This document shows positions 8,077 through 16,213 of a DNA stretch of 24,140 bases, piece by piece. The DNA is taken from positions 1 to 24,140 of the IMG/VR virus record IMGVR_UViG_3300028025_002913. One strand, 5' to 3'. Origin of the DNA: a virus. A program made the position numbers and the translations under genes. Below the pieces are notes generated by a model that was given only the letters and a program-made list of their open reading frames with translations, had not been told where the DNA came from and made no database searches. The number at the start of each line of letters is the position of its first letter. Positions within the stretch are counted from its first letter, which is position 1.

Positions 8077-10497
8077 TTATGATATTGCGTAACTGTTCTT
8101 ACGGTTGTTATCATTTGTTGCAGTTGCAATTTTTTCACCATCAACTTTAACCTCAGTATAAATCGGTCGGTTTTGGTTTTTTTCAAATATACTACGCATT
8201 GCCCGCAGTTCAGCTATTAATGCTGAATTATCTTGTGTAGGTTGGGGGGAAGGTGGGGATGACAATCTGGTATTGATTCGAGGTGCTACTGCTATTTCAT
8301 CATTGTCTGATATGGAGTATAGACCCCCCTCTTTAGTAGATATAGTTGTTTCACCTGTTTTGTTTGAGTAATTAAAATCACCTACGGGAGTTGCTCCTTT
8401 CATAGCTGAATATATGGATGATCCTATAACAGCTGCTGCTCCTATACCAAGGGCTGCTTGGAATGGGTTAGCTAAAGCCCATGCGGTAGCTATACCTATT
8501 TGGGTAATTAGCTCTTTGCCCTTCATTAAGTTCATGGTTGCTTGCAGACCAATGTTTACTTTTTCTTGTGCCCCTATAGCTATTTGAAGTAATTTTATTG
8601 CAGTAAACCCACCAATTATGCCTTGAAGCAAACCAGGAATTGAACCAAGCAGATTTACTAAATTAACTATAGGTGAAACTACTTGCAATACTGGTTCAGC
8701 CAATGACACAAATATGTCTTTGAGTTTTTCTACGGATTGGTTAAATCGGTCCTGGATTGATTGCTGGTCAACTAATTGGTCTAACTGTCCTTCTTTCAGC
8801 ATTTTGGATGCTTGCTCAAGACCATATCTTCCCTTAGCTGTTTCAAATGCACGTTGTTCGTCGTCGCTTAACTTACCACCTATGGCGCGGATTGCTTCTT
8901 GCTCAACTAATACATCCGCTAACTGATCCGCATTCATACCAACGGCTTTAGCCATTGCTTCTTGCTGGATTCGGTTCATTTCGCTGTATTTAGCTGCGGA
9001 ACCTATTTGGTCCGTGATTTCCGATGCAACTGTGGCTAAATCGTTGTTTAACGCGGCTTGTCTCGCTTTTTCTAGCGTAATGTCTTTACCGGTTAATAGT
9101 TCAGCGGATAATTCAGCCTCAATGGATGACTCAAAATTGAGTAATTGGTCCGCAATTGCCGCTACTTGTTCCAAATTACCACCCATTAATTTAGCATTAA
9201 ATGCTGCTTTGGCTAAACCTTCGGCTCCGCCCTCAATGGATAACTTGGTTCGGTTTGAAACATTACCCATATCCACCATTAATTGTTTGGTGTTAATGGA
9301 TACTTTGTTTTGGTATGATAATATTTTAGATGTTGCCTGGAATGTTGCTACGTTGTCTTCTAATGTACCACCAGTAGCCATGGTGTATTTTTGCATAGCG
9401 AACAACTGTTCATTGGTTAGTCCAGATTGTTCACGCAGTTTGGTAAATGTGATTAGGTCTTGCTCGGATAATTTTCCGTTGGTACCTAGTTGTTGGTTAA
9501 TGTAACCTAACGATTCTTGTAAATTTTTAGAATTTAATGCAACATCACCGGACAATGAGGCAAGATCAGCCATTTCTCCACGTACATTTAATGCGTCGCT
9601 GTACGTTATGTTCATGGATTTGGCAAAATTACCAGCTCCTGAGTCTATGTCTTTGAAGACACTAACGAATGATGTTAATATTACTAATGGGTCCGTGAGA
9701 TGTTTGGTTAGGTTTTTACCTAAATTACTCACAAACATACCAAATGATTGCCATTTACCAATTACTTTACCCCCTTCGGTAGCCATTCGTTGCATTTCCT
9801 TGGTAGTATCGGCTAGTGCTTTGTTTACATCTTCAGATATTCCTTTAAAATGACCAAATGTTTTAGCAATTTTACCAACTAACCCTAACTGTTCTTCTAG
9901 TTGTTGCTGGATGCCTAATTCGGTTTTGCGTAGGTCTTGCTGCTTTTCTAGCTCAGATGTATTTAGTTTAGTGTATGCTAATTGAAGTTCATGGACACCC
10001 ATTTGTTGGGTGAGCTGGTCTAACAATTCATCATTAAGTTTGATTGCTAGTTGTTTGTTTTGAATTTCACTTAACGATAAATTATGTGCTGTTTCTAACT
10101 CATGTATAAGGTTTTGTTGAGCTTGATATATTTCGATGAATGTAGAAAGTCTACTTAAATCGGTCCCTCCCAAGTTATTAGTAAGGCCATTCTCAATTAT
10201 TTTCGCCTTGTTTAGTAAATCCTGGTTTTTGTTAATTTGACGGCCAATAGATTCTAAATCGCGCAGCCCTGTTTTTTGGTCCAGTATAGCTTGGGCGATC
10301 GATTTGTTAGTTTTTAAAGTAGCAGATTCAAATGTAGAACGACGTGAATTAATACCCAAAGCCTCTTTAATTGAATCAACAGCAGCTGCAGATACATCGT
10401 ATGAGTCTTGCTGAAGGTCTTTTACTTGTTTAAGTAATTCTAATTGCTCGCGTAGTAAGTCATTTGTGTCTCGTATGTCTTTATTTGAGTCAGCCAT
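8077..10497 (-). CDS. Tape measure protein
   Basis: An 806-residue protein that sets tail length and lies inside the tube. Residues 1-240 are helical and rich in Gln, Leu, Lys and Glu with a strong coiled-coil look (LREQLELLKQVKDLQQD, then LEKQQDLRKTELGIQQQLEE). The centre (about 280-600) is Ala-, Met- and Gln-rich helix. Two hydrophobic stretches follow: 603-645 (VVSPIVNLVNLLGSIPGLLQ and on) and 664-699 (TQIGIATAWALANPFQAALG, then IGAAAVIGSSIYSAM), typical of tape measures that enter the host membrane. The C-terminus has a Ser/Pro/Gln linker (745-756) and a short charged end with VKVDGEKIAT. With the usual rule of about 1.5 angstrom per residue, the tail would be roughly 120 nm (inference). 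It follows the gp26-like and 109-aa genes, as gp29 follows 26-51 in T4. No other gene in the window fits this role. Confidence 0.88.
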   Translation of the reverse strand: MADSNKDIRDTNDLLREQLELLKQVKDLQQDSYDVSAAAVDSIKEALGINSRRSTFESATLKTNKSIAQAILDQKTGLRDLESIGRQINKNQDLLNKAKIIENGLTNNLGGTDLSRLSTFIEIYQAQQNLIHELETAHNLSLSEIQNKQLAIKLNDELLDQLTQQMGVHELQLAYTKLNTSELEKQQDLRKTELGIQQQLEEQLGLVGKIAKTFGHFKGISEDVNKALADTTKEMQRMATEGGKVIGKWQSFGMFVSNLGKNLTKHLTDPLVILTSFVSVFKDIDSGAGNFAKSMNITYSDALNVRGEMADLASLSGDVALNSKNLQESLGYINQQLGTNGKLSEQDLITFTKLREQSGLTNEQLFAMQKYTMATGGTLEDNVATFQATSKILSYQNKVSINTKQLMVDMGNVSNRTKLSIEGGAEGLAKAAFNAKLMGGNLEQVAAIADQLLNFESSIEAELSAELLTGKDITLEKARQAALNNDLATVASEITDQIGSAAKYSEMNRIQQEAMAKAVGMNADQLADVLVEQEAIRAIGGKLSDDEQRAFETAKGRYGLEQASKMLKEGQLDQLVDQQSIQDRFNQSVEKLKDIFVSLAEPVLQVVSPIVNLVNLLGSIPGLLQGIIGGFTAIKLLQIAIGAQEKVNIGLQATMNLMKGKELITQIGIATAWALANPFQAALGIGAAAVIGSSIYSAMKGATPVGDFNYSNKTGETTISTKEGGLYSISDNDEIAVAPRINTRLSSPPSPQPTQDNSALIAELRAMRSIFEKNQNRPIYTEVKVDGEKIATATNDNNRKNSYAIS

Positions 10498-10515
10498 TTA
10501 TGGGGATATTTTCGT

Positions 10516-10524
10516 TATAAATAT
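10516..10524 (-). promoter_or_regulatory. ATATTTATA leader element of the tape measure gene
   Basis: Sense ATATTTATAACGAAAA, 18 bases before the ATG of the tape measure gene, inside the 42-base gap after the 109-aa gene. It matches the extended form with the AAAA block. Confidence 0.45.
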
Positions 10525-10539
10525 GGAATAAATATAACT

Positions 10540-10869
10540 TTATTGGTAACTTGTACGTTTATCCATATGCTGTTTTAAATGTTCTGGTGCCTTAATGGTA
10601 CCATCACTATCAATTACAGTGGTTTTGTTACCTTGTGTTTGAGCATTGGCGCGATCGTTTTCGTCGCTGTAGAATTTGTTGATTTGGTTGAAAGTAAATC
10701 GGCGGAGCCAGATTGGCATATTGTATATAGTCTGCCAATCGTATCCGCCTTTACCATGAAACACTATCTCGTGTATTTGAGTATATATTGCTAGTTTAGT
10801 TTCAGCTGCTGATTCGGGTGTGAGGCCGAAAAATGCTAGTTGATTTCTAGTTTTGTTACTAACGTCCAT
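10540..10869 (-). CDS. Tail assembly protein in the gp51/tail-chaperone position
   Basis: A 109-residue soluble protein: MDVSNKTRNQLAFFGLTPES, a helical IYTQIHEIVFHGKGGYDWQT, then YNMPIWLRRFTFNQINKFYS (49-68), and a polar tail (NKTTVIDSDGTIKAPEHLKQ). The PIWLRRFTF-type segment is one I associate with small proteins beside tape measure genes in marine myoviruses. In T4 the order 26-51-(27-28)-29 places the hub-assembly factor gp51 here; in lambda-like phages the same slot holds the second tail assembly chaperone. The stop of the gp26-like gene is followed by two sense codons and this ATG in the same frame, so a readthrough fusion is formally possible. There is no exact ATATTTATA element, only ATATTTAATA overlapping the upstream stop. 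The role is inferred from position and is probably transient in assembly. Confidence 0.6.
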   Translation of the reverse strand: MDVSNKTRNQLAFFGLTPESAAETKLAIYTQIHEIVFHGKGGYDWQTIYNMPIWLRRFTFNQINKFYSDENDRANAQTQGNKTTVIDSDGTIKAPEHLKQHMDKRTSYQ

Positions 10870-10875
10870 TTCATA

Positions 10876-11604
10876 TTAAATATCTGGCCAGAAGAAACTA
10901 ATACCAATCGGAATGTTTACTTTGTCGTCAGCGCCATCAACGTGGAATGTTAAATCAACATCCGGTTGTAATTCGCGAATATATTCGCGTAACGCGCGTG
11001 AATCTTTAGCGATCAAGTAGTTGTCAACGAACTCGCGGATGTCTTTCTTTTCGCGTCTACCTTCCACCGAAGTGATGATGTATTTCCAACGTGTGGATAG
11101 TTCTGGTGATGAGTCTTTGTTGATTTTTTTCAAACCGTCTAGTTCGCGCTGGATGTCTTGTTCGTCTTTGTGTGTTAATAGTTTGAATGTGATTGTGTTT
11201 TTAGTGTATGGTAACACGTACTCAAATTCGTTTTTGTCTGCTTTTTCAATTGCCTCGTGTACTGGTTTGTTGTCTAATGCAGCTAAATCAACTGTTTGGT
11301 CTACACCACCGTATGTGAATTTATATTCACTTCCGTAACCTAATACGCGGGCAGCAACCATGATTGCGTTTTTGTCACCAATTAGTAAATCGTCGTAGTT
11401 AATTGGACTAACAATTAATGCTTTGATTAACTTGTCCAATACGGTACCGTTTTTGATGTACGTTTGGTTAGTTAAGATGTCTTCGTGTGCTGCAGTCATG
11501 TATTTAACTTCAACTACACCTTTAGCTAACTCTGAATCTTTAGGGTACAATAGTCCTTTGGACGGTAACTCTACTGTTTCAGTAGGGATTTTAAATTCAC
11601 TCAT
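10876..11604 (-). CDS. gp26-like T4-type baseplate protein
   Basis: A 242-residue protein with the start pattern of the T4 baseplate gp26 family (T4_baseplate, PF12322 as I remember it): VELPSKGLLYPKDSEL (11-26), then VEVKYMTAAHEDILTN (31-46), VLDKLIKALIV and YDDLLIGDKNAIMVAARVLG (70-89), with YGSEYKF after it. The second half is charged and helical (THKDEQDIQRELDGLKKINK), then WKYIITSVEG and KDIREFVDNYLIAKDSRALR, and ends PIGISFFWPDI. In T4 gp26 takes part in hub assembly; related proteins in other myoviruses lie before the tape measure as here, where they may act as tail assembly chaperones. The leader contains TTATAAACAAAA, a weaker copy of the recurrent element. Family recognition is good; the exact function is less sure. 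Confidence 0.78.
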   Translation of the reverse strand: MSEFKIPTETVELPSKGLLYPKDSELAKGVVEVKYMTAAHEDILTNQTYIKNGTVLDKLIKALIVSPINYDDLLIGDKNAIMVAARVLGYGSEYKFTYGGVDQTVDLAALDNKPVHEAIEKADKNEFEYVLPYTKNTITFKLLTHKDEQDIQRELDGLKKINKDSSPELSTRWKYIITSVEGRREKKDIREFVDNYLIAKDSRALREYIRELQPDVDLTFHVDGADDKVNIPIGISFFWPDI

Positions 11605-11617
11605 ATACTTTATTTTG

Positions 11618-11628
11618 TTTATAACTTT
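11618..11628 (-). promoter_or_regulatory. Degenerate leader element of the gp26-like gene
   Basis: Sense AAAGTTATAAACAAAATAAA before the ATG keeps TTATAAACAAAA of the recurrent element but has lost the left ATAT part. Spacing from the TATA end to the ATG is about 15 bases. Weak evidence. Confidence 0.3.
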
Positions 11629-11648
11629 ATTTGTCGGATATACATATA

Positions 11649-12020
11649 TTAAATTGGTGCGACAGTCTCAGAATTCATACTGAAATTAACAACACCTTCT
11701 ACTTTACGTATTTGTGCTGCTATATCGTCCATTTTGTCGCGGTTGAATCCACCAGATTTCATGAATGGGTATCCGTCTACTTTTACTGTTAATATGGCCT
11801 TGAAGTTACGTTTGTCTTGTTCGTTGTATGGCAATATCTCCTTTTCAGATACAATGGTAATACCAGTGATTGCGCGGATGTCGGACAATATCTCTTTTTG
11901 TGGACGTAACTCTAGGTTGGTAACTAATCCACCAGACATTTTGTATTTGTCTTGGTAGTCCTCGCTTAGTATGCGTTTGATTTCCTCGCGGATGATTTGT
12001 TTGATAGGGTGGTTTTTCAT
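11649..12020 (-). CDS. Small phage protein with ferredoxin-like strand-helix pattern (123 aa)
   Basis: I start it at the ATG at 12018-12020 (MKNHPIKQIIREEIKRILSE), because the ATATTTATA element lies 14 bases before this ATG. The frame stays open 23 codons further up, but those codons run through the element and most of the terminator hairpin. The protein has an amphipathic N-terminal helix IIREEIKRILSE and then a beta-alpha-beta series: DIRAITGITIVSEKEI, FKAILTVKVDGYPFM, MDDIAAQIRKVEGVVNFSM, which suggests a ferredoxin-like or ACT-like small fold. The N-terminal IIREEI--(I/V)L-E motif is one I have met at the start of varied proteins in marine T4-like phages. I cannot name a function. The gene lies between tail tube and gp26-like genes, so a role in tail assembly or its regulation is possible. 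Confidence 0.65.
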   Translation of the reverse strand: MKNHPIKQIIREEIKRILSEDYQDKYKMSGGLVTNLELRPQKEILSDIRAITGITIVSEKEILPYNEQDKRNFKAILTVKVDGYPFMKSGGFNRDKMDDIAAQIRKVEGVVNFSMNSETVAPI

Positions 12021-12034
12021 ATTGTAATATATGG

Positions 12035-12043
12035 TATAAATAT
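12035..12043 (-). promoter_or_regulatory. ATATTTATA leader element of the 123-aa gene
   Basis: Sense ATATTTATACCATATATTAC, ending 14 bases before the ATG, and about 38 bases downstream of the terminator hairpin. The terminator-element-gene order supports a fresh transcript start here. Confidence 0.45.
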
Positions 12044-12071
12044 ACAATGAGTGTGGTAGGTAGGCAAGGAA

Positions 12072-12104
12072 AAACAAAAAACCCCACATTTTTGGTGTGG
12101 GGTT
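12072..12104 (-). terminator. Intrinsic terminator after the tail tube gene
   Basis: In sense direction AACCCCACA-CCAAAAA-TGTGGGGTT forms a 9-base-pair GC-rich stem with a 7-base loop, running straight into TTTTGTTTTT. It lies 23 bases after the tail tube stop. This is a classic rho-independent terminator and probably ends the sheath-tube transcript. Confidence 0.88.
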
Positions 12105-12127
12105 GAATGATATATGTCGGTGTATAT

Positions 12128-12616
12128 TTAAAAGTTTAATACACAGTAATCAGGACGGATTGTCATTTTGATGTTTACTGCAACTCCGTCGTCATCGTAG
12201 CTATAGTCGCCAAAATTAACGTTGGTTGGAAATGCACCTTTAACAACCCACTCACTTACGATATCGCCTACTGGTCCAAGTACATTGAATGTCAAGTCTT
12301 TCTTGTAGAAATCAGAGTAACCATCTCTACCCGTTACTGACTCGTGACCTAAACGGATCCATTCCATTACCGCTTGTGCACCAGATGGAGTGATTGATTC
12401 GAATAATGTTAAGTCAATTGTGCTCCATTTAGTTTTACCTTTAACGAAACGTTGAACGTTAATGTGGTTTAATTCTACTGGTGTTTGGTCTAATGATATT
12501 GCAGATACCCCTTTTACTAAATAAGCAGGTATACCGTCAATGTACATTACGAATCGATTTGACTGCTTAGGTTCGAATGCAGTGTAAAAGATCTCACTTG
12601 AATTTAATATTGGCAT
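12128..12616 (-). CDS. Tail tube protein, gp19-like
   Basis: A 162-residue protein of the T4 gp19 tail tube family. It builds the inner tube through which DNA passes. Features: EPKQSNRFVMYIDGIPAYLV (15-34), the N-terminal N-F-(V/M)-I-G-P pattern of tube proteins; VELNHINVQRFVKGKTKWST (47-66), the loop-strand that precedes LTLFESITPSG; and the C-terminal GAFPTNVNFGDYSYDDDGVA and IKMTIRPDYCVLNF, the W--KGAFP--V-FGDL segment that is the best signature. The length agrees with T4 gp19 (163). It follows the second sheath gene and precedes a strong terminator, the order sheath-tube being standard. Its own ATATTTATA element lies 23 bases before the ATG. Confidence 0.92.
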   Translation of the reverse strand: MPILNSSEIFYTAFEPKQSNRFVMYIDGIPAYLVKGVSAISLDQTPVELNHINVQRFVKGKTKWSTIDLTLFESITPSGAQAVMEWIRLGHESVTGRDGYSDFYKKDLTFNVLGPVGDIVSEWVVKGAFPTNVNFGDYSYDDDGVAVNIKMTIRPDYCVLNF

Positions 12617-12639
12617 GTTTTGTAAGTTTTAATTTTGTT

Positions 12640-12648
12640 TATAAATAT
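12640..12648 (-). promoter_or_regulatory. ATATTTATA leader element of the tail tube gene
   Basis: Sense ATATTTATAAACAAAA followed by TTAAAACTTACAAAAC and ATG (23 bases from TATA end). The first 16 bases are identical to the copy before the 128-aa gene. Confidence 0.45.
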
Positions 12649-12663
12649 TCACATTTTCAAGTT

Positions 12664-14406
12664 TTACCCAGGAAATTCTGCTCCAGTTGGTAATACAATG
12701 AAATCAAGTGAAATAAATTCTGCTGTTTTAGTTGGTTGAATGTAAATTTGTCCTACTAATTGGTTTCTGTCGATAACATCTGGGCCATTATTAGTGTCAT
12801 CCATTACGATACGGAATGCGTACAAACCTTGTTTTTGTTGGATGTTTTCTAAGTATGGGTTAACACGGGACAAGAACAATGAACGTGTACGTTCTGTGTT
12901 TTGTTCGAATACGATGTTGTCTGCTAATTGACCGATATATCCTTTCAATTCGATTAATAAACGTCTAACGTTTACTCTGTCTAGTGCGGATGTACCTTTT
13001 TGTAGCGTTTTTTGTCCATAAATTACTACACCAACTTTTGGCATTGTTGCTAATGGGTTGATGTTGCTTAAGTACAATTCGTCTTTTTGTGCTTGAGACA
13101 ATTTGTATTGAGCGCGAGATACGTTGTTTAAACCACCTCTGTTGATACCCGCTGGTGCGAACCAAGGAGCAGCAATTTTGTCGTTGTTTGCGTATACACC
13201 TGGTATTAATGTAGATGCAGGAACCCAAACGTATTTTCCAGTTGCTGGGTCGATCATGTTACACCATGGCCAGTAAGTAGTTGCGTATGAATTATCGCGT
13301 GTCTGTGCTTGAGCGACTGCTTCACTGACTGTTGAATTGTAATCAGTTAAATCAACGATATATAAATTGTCTCCACGGTTTTGTGTGTTGGTGATAATTG
13401 TAGATATTGTTGATGTGTGTAAGTCGTTAGTTAAACCTGGTGTAGTTAATATGTTGAATCTATATTCGTCTTTGTTTGACAATAGATTAATCATGTTTGT
13501 GTAGTTGTCTGCAACTAAACCTTGTGTGTTTGATGAGTTAATTGCATCGTAGAAATTAGCACCTCCTTTAACAGTACCTGTAGCGCCACCAAATACACCT
13601 AATTGTGCTGCTGGTATTTTTGCTGCGTATCCTGTTTTTGGTTGACCGTTTGTGTCTAAATAGTCAGGTGTTGTTGAGTTAACTGCAGCTACACGAATGT
13701 ATTTTGATGCGTTAGGGTAAGAACCACTGAATTCCATCTGTAGTGTTGATGGGTTGTAGTTTAATTTAGTATCGCCAATTACACGTGCAATGTAGTTTGG
13801 TGATTTTGGATCTAAGTTTACACCGTTGAATGCTTCAAGTACCACTTTCTTGTTTGTCTTGTCGTTACCTTGACGAACAATTACATTAAATGTACCTGAT
13901 GCTGTGTTTGGTGATGAAATTTCAAATCGAATATTATTTGCTGTGCCTAAAGTTAAGCTACCAGATGTACCTAATGTTGCGTTGTTTTGGTCTACACCTT
14001 CACTTAGTGTTTCAAGTTGGAATACATTTACTCCACCGCCTGCTACGTATGAAGAACTAACATAACCGTCAAACACATATGCTGAATCATTTGCAATGAC
14101 AGATGATGTAGCTGGAGCATATGAACCAGACACAACACGAGCAACTAGCAATGATTGACCACCGTAGTTGAAGTAATTGTATGCAGCAATTGATGTGAAA
14201 TAAGAATAAACATCACTTCCACTAGTGATGATGTCACCGAATACGTTTTTGTATTCTGAATAAGATGTAACTACAGTTGGAACCTCAACTGGTCCCTTAA
14301 CTGTTGGGCCAATTATAGCGGCACCAACCTGAATAGGCTGACCTGATAGATATGAATTATCTAGCTCGTTTAATGTTACTCCTGGAGATATTGTAAAGTT
14401 TCCCAT
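12664..14406 (-). CDS. Tail sheath protein, copy 2 (tube-proximal), gp18-like
   Basis: A 580-residue contractile sheath protein. The N-terminus has SPGVTLNELDNS and then QPIQVGAAIIGPTVKGPVEV (22-41), TVVTSYSEYKNVFG, the usual sheath start. The C-terminal domain (about 450-580) holds VVIYGQKTLQ, LDRVNVRRLLIEL (475-487), FEQNTERTRSLF and LVGQIYIQPTKTAEFISLDF, the conserved sheath core that joins neighbouring subunits and faces the tube. The middle (~100-330) is Ser/Thr/Asn-rich and is the least conserved part compared with copy 1. Over the last ~130 residues I count about 93 identical positions to copy 1 by hand. It has its own ATATTTATA element. The family is certain; whether both copies enter the same sheath is not known. 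Confidence 0.94.
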   Translation of the reverse strand: MGNFTISPGVTLNELDNSYLSGQPIQVGAAIIGPTVKGPVEVPTVVTSYSEYKNVFGDIITSGSDVYSYFTSIAAYNYFNYGGQSLLVARVVSGSYAPATSSVIANDSAYVFDGYVSSSYVAGGGVNVFQLETLSEGVDQNNATLGTSGSLTLGTANNIRFEISSPNTASGTFNVIVRQGNDKTNKKVVLEAFNGVNLDPKSPNYIARVIGDTKLNYNPSTLQMEFSGSYPNASKYIRVAAVNSTTPDYLDTNGQPKTGYAAKIPAAQLGVFGGATGTVKGGANFYDAINSSNTQGLVADNYTNMINLLSNKDEYRFNILTTPGLTNDLHTSTISTIITNTQNRGDNLYIVDLTDYNSTVSEAVAQAQTRDNSYATTYWPWCNMIDPATGKYVWVPASTLIPGVYANNDKIAAPWFAPAGINRGGLNNVSRAQYKLSQAQKDELYLSNINPLATMPKVGVVIYGQKTLQKGTSALDRVNVRRLLIELKGYIGQLADNIVFEQNTERTRSLFLSRVNPYLENIQQKQGLYAFRIVMDDTNNGPDVIDRNQLVGQIYIQPTKTAEFISLDFIVLPTGAEFPG

Positions 14407-14420
14407 TGTTTGATTTTGAT

Positions 14421-14429
14421 TATAAATAT
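14421..14429 (-). promoter_or_regulatory. ATATTTATA leader element of sheath copy 2
   Basis: Sense ATATTTATAATCAAAATCAA, 14 bases before the ATG in the 54-base gap between the two sheath genes. Having a separate element allows the two sheath genes to be expressed independently. Confidence 0.45.
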
Positions 14430-14460
14430 ATTGTTAATTATGTAAATTCGAGTTAATATA

Positions 14461-16161
14461 CTAAATTGTTACTCCAGTTGGTAGGATATTGAATTCCAGT
14501 AATATAAATTCGGATGTTTTTGTTGGCTGGATATATATTTGTCCTACTAATTGGTTGTTGTCTATTACGGTTGGTGTGTTGTTCGTATCGTCCATTACTA
14601 CATTAAAGTCGTACAGACCTTGTTGTTGTTGTATAGTAGATAAATATGGATTTACTTGTGCTAAAAATTCATTACGTGTACTTGCTGTATTTTGTTCAAA
14701 TACTAATGATTGTGCTATTTGACCAATGTAGTTATTTAATTCGATTAATAAACGTCTAACGTTTACACGATCCAATGCGGTATTTTTCTTTTGTAGCGTT
14801 TTCTGACCATATACAACTACACCATATCCTGGTAGTGTTGCTAATGGGTTTACGTTTGCTTCGTATAGCGCGTCTCTTCCGCTTTGTGTAACTACGCGTT
14901 CAACACGAGTTACGTTAGTTACAACACCTCTGTTAGTACCAGCTGGTGCTATCCATGGGTACGAAACTCTGTCACTAGCCATATATACACCTGGTATTAA
15001 TGTGGATGCAGGTACCCATACGTTTTGTCCAGTTGCTGGATCAATTGTTTGAGCCCAAGGCCAATATGTTGCTACGAATGATGTATCGAATGCTGCGGCT
15101 GCGTTAACTGTAGTGGTTAAATTTTGACCATATTCAACTACATCAACTATAGCCATTGTATCACCACGTTCAGTAACCATAGGTATCAATTTAGTGTTGA
15201 TAACGTTGTAGTGGTTAGTGAATGAATTACGTCCAATTAAACCTGGAACAGTGATGAAATTGAATCGGTATGAATCTTTATTTGCTAATAATGCAATTGA
15301 TTGTGTATATGCTGATGCTGGTAAACCTTGTGTATTTGTATCACTAATTGCCTCGTAGTATTTGGCTGCGGTTCCAGTTGGTATGTTTTTACCTGTTGCT
15401 CCACCGAATGATCCACTAGCTAAAGTAGGGATGGAACTAGTGTATTGTGGTTTTGCTAAACCGTTGTTGTCTAAATAGTTTGGTGTAGGTGTAAGTACTT
15501 GTTTAACACGAACGCATTTTGAATTGTTTAAGTAACTACCAGTTAGTTCAAGGTAAAATTCACCGTTGTCTTCAGATACGTTTTCGGTAGTATTACCAAC
15601 GATTTTTTCAATGTAGTTTGGCGAGAATGGATCTAGCGATAGGTTGTTGTATGCCTCAAGTATAGATGGTGATGATGCTGAATCGTCTCCTTTTCTAATT
15701 AGTAGCGAGAATGTACCTGATGCCGTGTTTGGTGATGTGATTTGCCATCTGTAGTTATCGGCAGATCCGCTTACTAGTGAACCGCTGATTTCAGCACCAA
15801 CACTGTTCATGATTTCGCCTTCGGATAATGTTTCTAATACGAATGCTGTTTGAATAGATGCTGTAGCAGGTGTAAATGAGCCACTTACAACGCGAGTAAC
15901 TAGAAGTGAACTACCTCCGTTGTTGAAGTAATTATACGCTGAAATTGACGTCAAGTATGAATATGTTTGAGATCCACTTACTAATGTATCTCCAAATTTA
16001 TTTTGATATTCACTATATGTAGTTACTACGGTTGGGATACCTACAGGTCCTTTAACTGTTGGTCCGATGATGGCTGCTCCCGCTTGTATTGGTTGGGAAG
16101 TTACTGCAGAATTATCGTTTACGTTAATGGCTACCCCTGGTGATACAATAGTTGTTGGCAT
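14461..16161 (-). CDS. Tail sheath protein, copy 1 (paralogue), gp18-like
   Basis: A 566-residue sheath protein closely related to the next gene. Start: VSPGVAINVNDNS, QPIQAGAAIIGPTVKGPVGI (22-41), TVVTTYSEYQNKFG. End (from about 438): VVVYGQKTLQ, LDRVNVRRLLIEL, FEQNTASTRNEFL, LVGQIYIQPTKTSEFILLEF, ILPTGVTI. Both domains needed for a working sheath are present and no frameshift or stop is seen, so it is not a decaying copy. The difference from copy 2 is concentrated in the middle surface-exposed region. It ends with TAG, while copy 2 ends with TAA. A tandem pair of full-length sheath genes is uncommon in phages; multiple sheath paralogues are known in extracellular contractile systems such as Afp/PVC. 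Confidence 0.94.
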   Translation of the reverse strand: MPTTIVSPGVAINVNDNSAVTSQPIQAGAAIIGPTVKGPVGIPTVVTTYSEYQNKFGDTLVSGSQTYSYLTSISAYNYFNNGGSSLLVTRVVSGSFTPATASIQTAFVLETLSEGEIMNSVGAEISGSLVSGSADNYRWQITSPNTASGTFSLLIRKGDDSASSPSILEAYNNLSLDPFSPNYIEKIVGNTTENVSEDNGEFYLELTGSYLNNSKCVRVKQVLTPTPNYLDNNGLAKPQYTSSIPTLASGSFGGATGKNIPTGTAAKYYEAISDTNTQGLPASAYTQSIALLANKDSYRFNFITVPGLIGRNSFTNHYNVINTKLIPMVTERGDTMAIVDVVEYGQNLTTTVNAAAAFDTSFVATYWPWAQTIDPATGQNVWVPASTLIPGVYMASDRVSYPWIAPAGTNRGVVTNVTRVERVVTQSGRDALYEANVNPLATLPGYGVVVYGQKTLQKKNTALDRVNVRRLLIELNNYIGQIAQSLVFEQNTASTRNEFLAQVNPYLSTIQQQQGLYDFNVVMDDTNNTPTVIDNNQLVGQIYIQPTKTSEFILLEFNILPTGVTI

Positions 16162-16185
16162 GTTTGATTATGGTTTAATTTTAAT

Positions 16186-16194
16186 TATAAATAT
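16186..16194 (-). promoter_or_regulatory. ATATTTATA leader element of sheath copy 1
   Basis: Sense ATATTTATAATTAAAATTAA, 24 bases before the ATG, the longest spacing of the series. It sits in the 52-base gap after the 87-aa gene. Confidence 0.45.
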
Positions 16195-16213
16195 GTGAAT
16201 ATTTAATTATATG

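Noticed and set aside
9014-9505. Open frame of 163 codons on the plus strand
   Set aside because: Shadow of the tape measure gene; Ser/Asn/Leu-rich mirror translation without recognisable motif.
12021-12089. Upstream 23-codon extension of the 123-aa gene
   Set aside because: The extension would translate through most of the terminator hairpin and the leader element; the ATG at 12018-12020 is placed correctly behind the element.
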